Made by a program: the position numbers and the translations under genes. The notes below the pieces were generated by a model, which saw nothing but the letters and a program-made list of their open reading frames with translations, searched no databases and was not told the origin of the DNA. A stretch of 64,000 bases of DNA from Hygrophila difformis. Lineage: Eukaryota > Streptophyta > Magnoliopsida > Lamiales > Acanthaceae. Shown piece after piece: positions 49,882 through 60,195 of the stretch (position 1 is its first letter; each line of letters starts with the position of its first letter). The stretch is from the NCBI GenBank assembly GCA_030278955.1, contig JAOANR010000006.1:7773915-7837914 (forward strand), in the 5' to 3' direction.

Positions 49882-50325
49882 AATCCCAAAAAAAAAAAAA
49901 ATTGCGGAATAAGTTTTACTTTATGCTATTTCCTTATATTTAGTAATCCTATATTTTATTACCTTAATTATGTTATTCTTACTATTTTGTTAAGATTGCT
50001 TCGCAGGATCTCATTACTAAGGAAGTGAATCTCCACAATTTTCAAATTCAAAATTGATGTGACAGGCCGGACTGACAAGAACCGAGGCGGGAACGGTTAA
50101 TTGCATAACTTCATTAAAAAAACGTGATGATTGCAGTTATGGGAAGTTGTGATTAACTTACCATTTTCTTATCAAGGGAAGTTGCAAATCAAATTCACAG
50201 ATTTCATTGTGATCAAGTTGCCTAAAATCCTCTTCTCTCTCGGTCTCATATACTCTCCCTCGTTCAGTTTCATAATCATACACTACTCTTCACTTGTTCT
50301 TGTCAAAAGTTTTCTCTTTCAGACA
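49882..50325 (+). promoter_or_regulatory. Spacer between gag-pol and envelope-like ORF with candidate splice acceptor
   Basis: 444 bp between the pol stop and the ATG at 50326. It ends TTTTCTCTTTCAG/ACA-ATGG: a pyrimidine tract and CAG (50320-50322 region) just upstream of the ATG, a strong 3' splice-site pattern. An open frame upstream from 50131 is in phase with the ORF and would add a hydrophobic N-terminal stretch, so the true start is not settled. Confidence 0.5.
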
Positions 50326-52707
50326 ATGGTAAAGACACGCGGAAGCCAAGGTTCCAAATCACAAGGCCCGACTCCCTCCTCTACTGCTGGAAGTAAGAAG
50401 GCCATCTCACCCGAAGAATCAAGTGCCAAGGGTCGTGCGAAGGCTGTTCAGAAGGCAATCATGGAACAAACTGTTTCTGAAACTCCATCCATTGTCCCTG
50501 TTCCATTCCCTTCGTCATCGCCTTCAACTGCTGGAGGAAAAGGATCCACTGTAGCTGTTCAAGACTCGCTCGACATTCGAGCCGAAGTTGCTGGTGCCGC
50601 TGCTTTAAAGAAGAAAGACTTGGAGGCTCCAAAGACGAAAGGAAAAGCTGTTTCAACCGCTAAAACAAGAGAGAAGGCAGTTGCTAAGAAGAACGCGTCG
50701 ATAAGTGAACTAGTGGAGACGGAGGTTACCAAAGCACTGGAACCCCTGGATTCCATTCTGGCGAACCTTCCATCCATGGGATCTGAACCTGCAACCACAA
50801 CCACTGCTCCAACTAAAAGCACCGAAGTCACTGCCAAAGATGCACAGAAGGTGTCCACTACAAAGCTCAAGAAGAAAACTCCTGCGAAGAAGGCCGCCAT
50901 AGAACCAAGTGTCGTGACTGACCCTGCTCCTGTCACCACCACTGAGGCAACCCCTGAAGAACCACTTCAGATCACTGCACCGGACACCCAAACCAGTTCA
51001 CCAAAGGCGACCGAACCAGTCACTGAACCACTCGACGAAGAAGAACTCGATTCAGATTATATACAAGAGGCTGCAGATGAAAGCTCTGGAGACGAATCTA
51101 TGATCGACATAAGTGATGATGAAAAGGATTATGCTGTGAACCTGATCACGGAAGAAATTGCCTGGACTGCCAGTCAGAAAAGAAAGCACATGCTGAGACC
51201 AGAACCAAAGGAAACTGTGCCTGCCACAGAACCTGTTCAAACTGAAATTGAACAGGTAGAAGAGGAAGAAGATGAGGAATCTTCAAGCTCTGATGATGAT
51301 GTGAGCAAAGAATCAGGAGGAGACACGGAACACCTTCAGGAGAATGCCCCTGATCCAACTGAGGGGGAGAACCCAACTGAAGATAAGTCCGAAGAATTGG
51401 GATCCCAAGATACCCAAAGCGGAGATGAAGAATCCCAGGAAGAATCTGAAGAGGATGAAGATGAATCCGAAGAAAAGGTTGATGATGATGCTGAAGAAGA
51501 TTCAGTAGAAGAAGTTGAACCACAGACTGAGCCACGTGTACCAACTCCGCCTGCCAGGAGTTCTCCGAAGGAGTCCGAACCCAAAAAACGGACTCGTTCT
51601 GAACCAGAAGCATCAGGAAAAGCCTCTGGAGTCAAGAAACGGAAGATCGCTGAATCCTCCTCTGAGGAACATGAACCAGAGATCATCGATGCTGAGAACG
51701 CCATTTCCATTGACTTCTACTATGAAGTGTCCAAGCTTTACTTTGCTACTGTTCTGGAGAAGATGAAGGTTCACCATGAGATACGCTTTGCTGCTGAACG
51801 CTATGAGGAAATGGGATGGCACAAGTACCTGGAAGACAGGTCACTTTTGTTCTGGGGAACTGAGATCAAGCAATACAAGGGACAGCTAGTTAGGCATTTT
51901 TATGCAAACCTGAGCTCTGAAGTCCTCACCACCAAAAGCCCCTGGTTCGAACTCAGTTATGCTCATGGGGAGTTATTTGAACTCAAGGCTAGGGCTCTGA
52001 ACCGCTTTCTCCAGGTACCCCGAACTACACTGAAATCTGTCTACTCTCGAAGTGCAAAATTTCCTATGAACACTATTGCTGAAACACTCACTGGAGTTCA
52101 AGGGAAAAGGTTTCAAGGAAAGGGGTTGAGTGCAGGTGTTTTGACTCAGAAATTTTCCATGCTTTATAAATTATGTGCTCATAATATCATGCCCACTGCT
52201 AACCACTCTGTAGTGTCCAAGAGCATGTGTAAATTGTTGTTTGCTATAGACCAAAAGTATGAGATCAATTATGGAGCACTTGTGCTCAATCAAATGTTGG
52301 TCTTTGCTGGAAAAGTCAAGAGGAAGTACAACACCACACTTCCGTTCCCTGGCCTCATCTCGGAGTACCTGAAGCATCTTCACATCGTTGGAAGCAAACA
52401 TGACCGTCCTGAGGATATTGCAGACTTCAAGCTCTCTGCCCACTTTGCCAAAAAGAAGCCCGATTTGGCTGGACCAGGAGGCAGGATCCCTGCGAAGGAT
52501 GCTTTCTCAATGCTTCGTGAGAACCTCACTGACCAAATCAATCATCTTAAGGTTCTGGAAGCTCAAGTGCACCAGCAAGTCGAATATGCTGAAAAGATGT
52601 TCAGACAGCTTCCTGACGTTTGGTCTGATGAAGATGAGCCATTGGATACCAATCCAGAGGAGGAGTCCAGCGAATCTGATGCTGCTTCCTCTGATGACTC
52701 GGAGTGA
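50326..52707 (+). CDS. Envelope-like ORF of the Sirevirus
   Basis: 793 residues from the ATG in context ACAATGG (MVKTRGSQG). An in-frame extension from 50131 would give 858 residues. I prefer 50326 because of the adjoining splice acceptor and Kozak-like context. The N-terminal half is Ser/Thr/Pro/Lys-rich, then very acidic (Glu/Asp/Ser, about 220-410). A basic bipartite nuclear-signal-like region (KKRTRSEP...KKRK) begins at about 420. From about 470 a folded domain contains EEMGWHKYLEDRSLLFW and GQLVRHFYANL, a pattern found in plant retrotransposon second ORFs. A predicted coiled coil (LTDQINHLKVLEAQVHQQVE) lies near the C-terminus, followed by an acidic tail. No clear transmembrane helix in the 793-residue form. 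Such ORFs are called envelope-like by position; an entry role is unproven in plants, and this one looks more like a nuclear or chromatin-binding protein. Confidence 0.8.
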   Translation: MVKTRGSQGSKSQGPTPSSTAGSKKAISPEESSAKGRAKAVQKAIMEQTVSETPSIVPVPFPSSSPSTAGGKGSTVAVQDSLDIRAEVAGAAALKKKDLEAPKTKGKAVSTAKTREKAVAKKNASISELVETEVTKALEPLDSILANLPSMGSEPATTTTAPTKSTEVTAKDAQKVSTTKLKKKTPAKKAAIEPSVVTDPAPVTTTEATPEEPLQITAPDTQTSSPKATEPVTEPLDEEELDSDYIQEAADESSGDESMIDISDDEKDYAVNLITEEIAWTASQKRKHMLRPEPKETVPATEPVQTEIEQVEEEEDEESSSSDDDVSKESGGDTEHLQENAPDPTEGENPTEDKSEELGSQDTQSGDEESQEESEEDEDESEEKVDDDAEEDSVEEVEPQTEPRVPTPPARSSPKESEPKKRTRSEPEASGKASGVKKRKIAESSSEEHEPEIIDAENAISIDFYYEVSKLYFATVLEKMKVHHEIRFAAERYEEMGWHKYLEDRSLLFWGTEIKQYKGQLVRHFYANLSSEVLTTKSPWFELSYAHGELFELKARALNRFLQVPRTTLKSVYSRSAKFPMNTIAETLTGVQGKRFQGKGLSAGVLTQKFSMLYKLCAHNIMPTANHSVVSKSMCKLLFAIDQKYEINYGALVLNQMLVFAGKVKRKYNTTLPFPGLISEYLKHLHIVGSKHDRPEDIADFKLSAHFAKKKPDLAGPGGRIPAKDAFSMLRENLTDQINHLKVLEAQVHQQVEYAEKMFRQLPDVWSDEDEPLDTNPEEESSESDAASSDDSE

Positions 52708-52734
52708 TATGCCCTTTTTGGGCAGATGTGTGCC

Positions 52735-53150
52735 AGAGGGGGAGTAAAGTTGATCTGATCAACCAATTTTTTTTGCGTACCTCTGGACACTTAAAGAAGA
52801 GAAGTCTGAACTACTTCTGCTACTGATGGGTAACTTTTTCTGTCTTACTATTGAACTGTCTTCGTTTTGTTTTTGCTGGACATTTGCACTATGGCCTGTA
52901 ATAATTAAATTGTGATCTTACTTGCTTTATCTTATTGCCATGTGCCTGTTTTGATGTAAATGCTCCTAGAACTTTTGATAGGATATCTTGTACGGAGCAT
53001 TAGAATAGTTTGTCTTGAATTGGGTATCATTGTAATTGGTGGTTGGGTTTCAATGGGATATTTTCTACATTCCTTGTTATTGTTTCGATTGTTTGGACAT
53101 CGGTTGAGTCAACTCTTATACTGGCCCACATTCTGCCAAAAAGGGGGAGA
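52735..53150 (+). promoter_or_regulatory. Polypurine tracts upstream of the Sirevirus 3' LTR
   Basis: AGAGGGGGAGTAAAG at 52735-52749 and AAAAAGGGGGAGA at 53138-53150. The second abuts the right LTR and is the probable plus-strand primer. Multiple purine tracts before the 3' LTR are known from Sireviruses. Confidence 0.65.
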
Positions 53151-53151
53151 T

Positions 53152-54070
53152 TGTTGGGAACCAGTTTTGAGCAAATGTGTTCACAACCGATGTCTGAACT
53201 ACTTTGTTGGACCAACCACATCATCTGGCGACAAACTATTTAAGGGAAGTGAAGCTGGCGAATTTGCAATGAGATTACGACCAACGGCTAGCTGATTCCC
53301 TGCCCGGATATTGCACACGAAGGATGGAAACCAAGATCCCTTAATCCGGGCAACTCCATTCTAAGGATCCGCAAATTTATGGAAAGAAAATCTCCTATCT
53401 CAGAATGGAGGAAATATTGCTCTCTTCAAATAGGACTGCCAAGGGAAGAAGAACTACGACGAATTATTCACTGAAATTCTTGTGCAATCGAAAGCTATTG
53501 TGAAGAGAGAAAATTAGCTTCCTTCCGTGTTCGTGAGTCTATCATCTTGAAGGAAGAAAATCGATCAACACTTCCTCGGGTGAATTGATCGATAATGTGC
53601 CACAGTGTGCTTGATTGAAGTTGACAAAATCAATCAAGGGTTTCGAGGAAGTCGTCAAACTCAAGAGCTTAATTGAAAAGATCAAGGAGAGTCGCCAACA
53701 GGTTTCGACCAAGGGCAAACTTGAAGGAGGAGCCTTCAAGGGATTGAAGCAAGGTCGGGGAGATCTTCACCAAGACAGGGGGAGTGTCTTGGTTTGACAA
53801 TTCAGTCCGCTTGGTGATTGAAGTTGGGCGAAACAATTCACTATTGTTGTGATCAAGGATCAAACCAAAACAATTAGTGAATCTCCTGGATTGGTATCCC
53901 CCAGATGTAGGCTTGTGCCGAACTGGGTCAACAAACCTTGAGTTCTTTATTTTCACAGTTTATTTACTTTCCGCTGCTTTATTTCATAAACTGTTTAACG
54001 TGTCCACGAAAGGTGCTTGAACTAGTTTTCAGGACTACTTAATTGGTTATCCACGCTAAAGGACCTAACA
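53152..54070 (+). repeat. Right LTR of the Sirevirus
   Basis: 919 bp, apparently identical to the left LTR. Followed by the target duplication TGAAG. Confidence 0.96.
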
Positions 54071-54477
54071 TGAAGTAAATTATTAGTGGGTTTGCTATCT
54101 CTTATTTTTTGTTTTTTGCAGCCTGAAGAAGCACAGGTGCAACCAAGGGTTGAATATTGTTGAATATCCAACAATCAATTTTAAAACTTCAGTCAACTCC
54201 ATATTTTGAAGAGCCTTGTTAATTTGAAGCAGAGAGGATGAGTGGGCACAAGTATTTCCTCTTACTAGCTTTAGCATCCTTTTACTAGGAAGGCCCTTAC
54301 TTTTTAAAGTAATTTGTATTTATGGTTGCATACCATTCTTATCTGAAGTAAATTATTAGTAGGCTTTCTACCTATTATTTTGTGTTGTTTTGAGCCTGAA
54401 GAAGCCCAAGAGTAAACTCCAGGGAAGATTTCTCCCCAAAAAAATTTCACTGTCCACAGTGCATAACTTGCGCCAAA

Positions 54478-54513
<36 letters not shown>

Positions 54514-55330
54514 AAGCCTGTGCTGGTTTGGTAATGTGATTTGTTTACCTCTTCAGATAATGAATATTGAAAATTCATATGAGCTATGTATTTGTCTTCT
54601 GTGGGTTGTGAACAATCCCATTGTCAAGATGATACTGTTACAGGGAAGATTTTCTACCCTAAAAAATTTCACTTTCTCTAGTCATGTACTCTTATATGTG
54701 TTTATTTCACTATTGAATTGGATATTTTTCTATTTCAGGACAAAAACGATTCTCCAATGAAAGGGTTTGCTGCAAAAAAAAAGGAACCCAGTGCTGGTTT
54801 GGTAATGTGATTTGTTACCTCATCTGATTATGCATATTGAAAATTCATCAGTTATATTTCCTCCAATGGACATATCAAGGGTAAAACCCCCATAGTCCAT
54901 TTGAGCTCATCATGGTCCTTTGGTATTCTTTCTATGGTTTGATTTTTTAAAGGAATATATCTGTCTCATTCTGATCGAGTTAAATTGAACTTTAGAGACT
55001 TACTTTTCTTACCATATTGAATCATATAAACTAGGTTGGATTTATCTTTGCTTACAGAAACTATAAACCATGCTTAGGTTTTCATTATAACTGATTTTGT
55101 TATAAATTACTATATCTGTTTTCGTTTCCAGTTATGTGTGTCTTTGGATTTGTTACACGTTTGGATTCTGGCCAACATAGAAACCTGAAGCATCTGTTGA
55201 TGAAAGTAAATATCATTCATGTTATGCTCCTGGTTTCAACACATCCAAAATACAGAGCTATATCTCTGTTTTTCCAGTAGAGATTAATGTTATATTTATT
55301 TTACTTTATTTAAAACTGTTCATCAAGGAT
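54071..55330 (+). repeat. Segment A, copy 3 (A3), distal part
   Basis: Resumes segment A after the Sirevirus; the joined flanks read TTCTTATCTGAAGTAAATT, which also occurs at 54340-54356, marking a local duplication of about 130-150 bp inside the unit. Then GGTAATGTGATTTGTTTACC and the block with ACAGGGAAGATTT align with A1 23840-24000, and later blocks with A1 up to 25330. It includes a run of about 30 A at 54481-54511. Confidence 0.7.
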
Positions 55331-55634
55331 TCAATATTGGTTTGTGGTTAGTGGTTTGAACCACTACTTTGTATACTTATGTGACATGATCTTTTAGATT
55401 ATTGCTGAAAGTTTTTGTTTTGATCAAGTGTGGTTACATCCTAAAAGAGGAATTCAGTCTTCTTGGGATCAAAGATGGTGAGCTTCTTCTCTCTTTCCAC
55501 CCCATCTCTCCACTTTATCCAACTCGTTTAGCGATATAAAATATATCTGTTAGACGCCTATAACATTTGAAATGTTTGATAACAGATTAACATGATATCA
55601 ATGTAAAAACTGCGCTGTTACATTGCCCCCAATC
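55331..55634. other. Spacer between A3 and B2
   Basis: About 300 bp with no recognised gene or repeat end and no match to the A or B copies that I could see. Confidence 0.4.
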
Positions 55635-56634
55635 AAGGTGTTCCCCAAGCAACTCATTATAAAAGCATATTGTATGTAAATGAGTATATTTTGCAACTCA
55701 TTTATCATCTTTTGTATTTAATTTAATTTCTACAGCAAGCTCCCTGGATGTGCATGTCATTTTCTTTTCTTAAGAAGCCTTGCATGTTGAACATATTGCG
55801 AAATAATACTAGGGGATTAAACTCATGCAGCATCAATGCGATGACAGTCTTGGGGGGATTTGGTGATGGGGCGAAATATATGTAAACTCAATTTTATCTT
55901 AATTAGCTTGGCAGCACTTATAAGCCAATCTTCTGTATCCCAAAAATGTGTCTTTGAACCGGCATTAAACATTGATTTTTCAACAATAATATTTGTACCA
56001 CCTGCACTGACTTTACATTTTTATTCCGTATAAACATTTTATCTTTTAAGTGTACCATGTGTAAATGTATGAATGTGATTTAACGTATAGTTACTTGTGC
56101 CAGAGTTTGTTGATGTAATGAATGCTTTAATTTTTGCCTCTGATGTGTATTACTTTGTGGCGGTTTCATAGTTAGATAATGCTATCTCATCTCATGGTCT
56201 CTTGGGTGCTGATAGTTAGAAATTACTGCTGTAGTGCTGTCATTGTATCTGATCTGAACTTTTTCAGTGAGAAAATTTTGGAATTTTTTACACTATTGCG
56301 TTCATACATCTGTGGCCTGCTTATGTTTACTCAATGAACCAATTCACAAGTTCTTTTTCTTTTTTCTTTAAAAAAAAAAAGAAAAGAAAAGAAAAATGAA
56401 ACATCGTCATACCTTAGGTAAGGACTGGAAGTAACAATGCAGTTGTTTATTTTTTAATCTCAAGTAACAATGCAGTTTGTTATCTTTAGCATATGCAGAG
56501 AAGTGGCATCAAGAACTAGAGTAGTGGTGATTTTCATTTACATTTTTTTTTTTTTTAATTGGAACACATTGTGATCTCGCGTAATGAATGGTGTTTTGTT
56601 TGAATTATTTTTTCTTATTCCTTGATGTGCACAG

Positions 56635-56699
56635 GGCGGACCCAGCAACAGCAAAAATGTGCACTTGGGAGTTTTTTGGAGCAAACACTGGTCCCTATG
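56635..56699 (+). other. Exon-like block in B2, function unknown
   Basis: A CACAG acceptor precedes an open frame reading ADPATAKMCTWEFFGANTGP, and a strong donor ATG/GTGAGTG follows. The B1 copy (near 28561-28628) has an extra T that shifts the frame. Looks like a real, once-coding exon of an unidentified gene. Confidence 0.45.
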
Positions 56700-57074
56700 G
56701 TGAGTGCATAAAAACAAATTGCATTTTTCTTGATCTTTGGTTGCATTAGGTCCTTAATAAAAATAAGTAAATAAAAACTAAAAATCAACATTCATTTTAT
56801 TTTAAGGTGCCTTTACTTTTCTCAAGGTGACCATGATGGCATTCATTTATTTCTATGCTTTCCATTTTATAAGACTTTAATCCATTTACCTACCTCTTGT
56901 TATGACTGAGCTGGGAATTCTTTGTGAATTTTCACCGCCAAGATAGTTGCCAACTCCCTAAGGAAAGACGGATGCATAAGATAATCGAGAACTAAGTTTA
57001 ATTAATTGATTCGAGTAATATTTTTGTAATGAAAGAGTATGTAGCTCTATGCAACATCAATTAATTTTTTACAG

Positions 57075-57290
57075 ACACCTGCATGAACTGGGAAAGTTTT
57101 ATGTGCTCTTTGGAAGCATAACTCAACTTTGCATTGCAGTAGTGCAGGTGGAGTAGGCTTTTAATGATGTAGTGGATGAGCTTAAGAAGATAACAGCTCA
57201 CGTCACTTAGTTCTCCCAGTTTTTCGTGAAGAAGGAGAGAGCACTGGCACTGCTGAGATCATTCGCATTTTTTCAAAACATCTTCAACAC
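57075..57290 (+). pseudogene. Decayed protein-coding segment in B2
   Basis: After a TTTTTTACAG acceptor, one frame reads HLHELGKFYVLFGSITQLCI, then, across two TAG stops, FNDVVDELKKITAHV and FFVKKERALALLRSFAFF. Both stops stand where CAG (Gln) would fit. The composition is protein-like, but I do not recognise the family. Absent from B1. Confidence 0.45.
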
Positions 57291-57574
57291 GTTAACAACT
57301 TTTTTTTTTTTTTTTTTTCTCAAAACGTCAACTTATATATAGTTTCTCAATCTGATTTATGACTTAAGAAATAAATAACATAAATGAAGGAACCAACAAA
57401 TACTTGAGAAAGAGTACTCCTTTTGTTTTTGTTTGGATTGCTTCTTTGATATGTTTTGTCCCGAGTATTTTTTGACATTGGTCGTTGAACTTTAATTTAA
57501 TTTTTTTTGCAAGTATATAAAGTATATAAAGTGGGGTATATTTCAAAGTTGTCTAGTCTTATAGTTTTATAATA

Positions 57575-57762
57575 CTCCCTCTAACCCAATTGAAATGTCT
57601 TACATACTATTTTTGGATGTCTCATCACAAATGTCTTCTTTTTATAAATAGAAATAATTTTCCCCTCTAACAACTATGTGGACCCCATCATATACTCACA
57701 AATCAATTCTACCTTAATTCATGTGCCCAACAGTAACAAGACATTGAATGGGACAGAGGGAG
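57575..57762. mobile_element. Stowaway-like MITE, 190-bp family, copy 3
   Basis: Left end CTCCCTCTAACCCAATTG, right end GAATGGGACAGAGGGAG, TA on both sides. The interior (TTTTTGGATGTCTCATCACA) matches 4952-5141 and 43347-43537. It is inserted into an older AT-rich MITE-like sequence, shown by TCTTATAGTTTTATAA and TCGTATAGTTTTAGAA on either side. Confidence 0.8.
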
Positions 57763-59642
57763 TATATATTTTTGTCTAATCGTATAGTTTTAGAATATAT
57801 TTTATATGTTTTTTACTTTTTTTTTGGCGCAGCATATGTTTTTTTTTTTACTTGTACATATTTTGAAATATTAACCGTTCAAAAATTGCATGGATCTTCT
57901 TGCCTAAGTCAAACACGACAGTTACATCTCTATAAATATAGTTTTTTCAACTTTATCCTTTTATCCTATATAAATAAATAATTTTTTTTTTGCGTAGCCG
58001 AGGCCGGATAACAAATATAAATAAATAATTTGAAACTATTATATGTTTTTACCCATTCACAATCACAATCACATAATTATAAAAAATTAAATAATACCCC
58101 ATTATATCTTGTTATTTCATTACACAATAACATCATCTTATTATTTTATAATAATATCCTACACAAACAAATATTAAATATTAAATAAAATATTTATTAT
58201 ATCTAAAAACATCAAATTTAAAAATTCTCTGTTGACTTGAGGATTCAACAGGTCTGATGTTGTTAAGGGAAAGTTACATGGATGGGCAGTGTCTGTGGAT
58301 AGATGTCTTGATATGATACTGGGAAAGTATTCAAGCCTTGGTTTATTTTCAGGACTCCGGTCCAGTACTTTTATCTTGCTCCAGTGCTATGGTGTCTCAT
58401 ACTTACTCTATTGATGAATGTTTTCAGGCAGGTGGCCCCGACTGTTGAAGGCACTTTGTTCTAGATGCTGAGCCTGTCTGAACTAGATTACCAGTGAAGA
58501 TCTTGCAGTTCGGACACTACTAGACCATCACTCACCTCTCGATTCACGCAATGCAAAATTTGAGTGGTGATGAGATTAATCTTGCTATCGTCAAACTCCC
58601 ATTTCTCTATGTTTTCATCTTTTTCCTTTAATGTGGGAATCATACATTGTTTTTCAAATGTTATCTTCTGAAAATGCTTGTTAACCCCCATTAATTAGTA
58701 TGCGGATTTGAGGATTAAATAGGTCTGTTGTTGTTGAGGGAAAGGTACATGCATGAGCATTCTCAGTGGACGGATTTCTCAAGATGATAACCGTTCTTGG
58801 TATATTTTCGGGATCAATATCCAGTAATTTTTATCTGGCCCAGTGCTTTGTTGTCTCATGCTTATTCTGCTTTGGAGTGGTACTAGGCTAGTGTGTTGCT
58901 CATTCTGGTATCTGCAACTGGGGAACTAAATTTCTTCACGGTTGACCATTAACTGGTTGGGACTGGTGATAGTCTGATCCTTTAAAAACAGGTATTATTT
59001 TTGGAGCAAACTCATTTATTTATCTCATATACAATATTATGTGAACTAAGTATTTGAAGATCAAACACATTTCAGTTTTATCGATTGTAAATCAGTTATG
59101 TACCAAGATTTGTTATGGATTAACATTTCTTGTATTAGCACTGCTCGTATGTGCTAATACACATACATGGAAAGAAGATGAACGAAACTGAGATTATGTT
59201 TTATTATATCATTTGCAAATTTAATGTTGTCTTCTTCTGTCAGGGTACTTCTTTTGAATGGTATGCTGCATGATAAAGAGACTAGTACTTTCATAGTATC
59301 TTGCTGTACAAGTACAACTATTAGGGATGCCCTGAACTGAAGATTCTCATAACTGTTGTCATCAAAATCAAGTAAGCTTCTTGAGTTCTATAAGAGTGAC
59401 TGCCGACTGGTGTATGCTAATTTAGCGTTAAAACAGATATAATTGTTTGATGGCAAGGTATCCAAGAGAGAAATAGGAAATCGCTTAATGCTTAATGGTA
59501 ATTTAGTAAGTTAACGTTACTTTAAAGGTGGGAAGGCCACCCCTGGCCCCTTAAATAGCTTTTACAATGAGCCTTTTACAATTCTCATAACTGTTTTTTT
59601 TCCTAATCAGGCGTCAGAAACTTCAATTTAGTAGCGAAGAAC

Positions 59643-60173
59643 CTTTTTTTGGATAACGGTGACGTGAAGACGTCGGCAAAGAAAAAGACTAAAAAAAAAA
59701 AAAAAGAACTACAGCAAGGGCGAGGAGGGGAGGAAAGCAATAAAATTAAAAACGCGGAAACCAAACTCCCAGAGCATCAGCAACAAGTTGATCACGGACG
59801 TCATTTGGAGGGTAAGCCCAGGTTGTAAAGAACTCTACAGACTTGGCTCCCTTCTTAGCAAGAGCATCGGCCACATTGTTGCCTTCCCGAAGGATGTGGC
59901 GCCATTTGTAGCCAGGTCGAAGACGGAGCAGATCCTCAATGTTTTTCAACAAAGGCAAGAGTAGGTGATGATCAGGAGCACCATTTTGGATGAGGCGGAT
60001 GGCATCCTGCGAGTCAGAATAGCATAATGCTTCCATCACACCTTTGCGATCAAGAGCCCGCATGCCTCTCCAAATTCCCATCAGTTCAGCCATGAGGTTA
60101 GTAGCCGTAGCAATGTGGCCAGAAAACCCTTCCATCCATTGGCCATCACCAGTACGAATTACACCTCCAAACC
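59643..60173 (-). mobile_element. 5'-truncated LINE with target-site duplication and RNase H domain
   Basis: 531 bp flanked by a 22-bp direct repeat (59621-59642 and 60174-60195, starting CTTCAATTTAG). On the minus strand it ends in a short A-run next to the repeat, the hallmark of target-primed reverse transcription. The open frame 60135-59746, with homology extending upstream to GFGGVIRTGDG, encodes the LINE C-terminal RNase H domain: AELMGIWRGM with the Glu, LCYSDSQDA with the catalytic Asp, and REGNNVADALAKKGA. The first catalytic Asp is lost with the 5' truncation. The 3' tail resembles the LINE remnant at 4157-4705, so the two are related. Confidence 0.9.
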
Positions 60174-60195
60174 CTTCAATTTAGTAGCGAAGAAC

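Larger units (their letters stand above)
43911..54070 (+). mobile_element. Sirevirus-type Ty1/copia retrotransposon with envelope-like ORF
   Basis: Complete element of 10160 bp. LTRs at 43911-44829 and 53152-54070 are both 919 bp and look identical. It is flanked by the 5-bp duplication TGAAG (43906-43910 and 54071-54075). Primer-binding site TTGGTATCAGAG follows the left LTR. Polypurine tract AAAAAGGGGGAGA ends at 53150, and a second purine tract AGAGGGGGAGTAAAG lies at 52735-52749. It encodes an intact gag-pol (44878-49881) and an envelope-like ORF (50326-52707). Large size, two zinc knuckles, a coiled-coil gag extension, the extra ORF after pol and repeated purine tracts fit the Sirevirus (SIRE1-like) genus. 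Identical LTRs and intact frames suggest a very young, possibly active copy. Confidence 0.95.
55635..59600 (+). repeat. Segment B, copy 2 (B2) of the tandem array
   Basis: Longer than B1, with about 1.6 kb (56800-58375) that B1 has lost or never had. It contains exon-like blocks at 56635-56699 and 57075-57290, a MITE of the 190-bp family (57575-57762), and a second version of the block GTGGCCCCGACTGTTG (58430). It ends near 59600, where B1 instead joins A2. Confidence 0.83.

Noticed and set aside
50459..51822. Several minus-strand and alternate frames over the envelope-like ORF
   Set aside because: They are shadows of the acidic, repetitive codons (GAA/GAT/TCT) of the sense frame.
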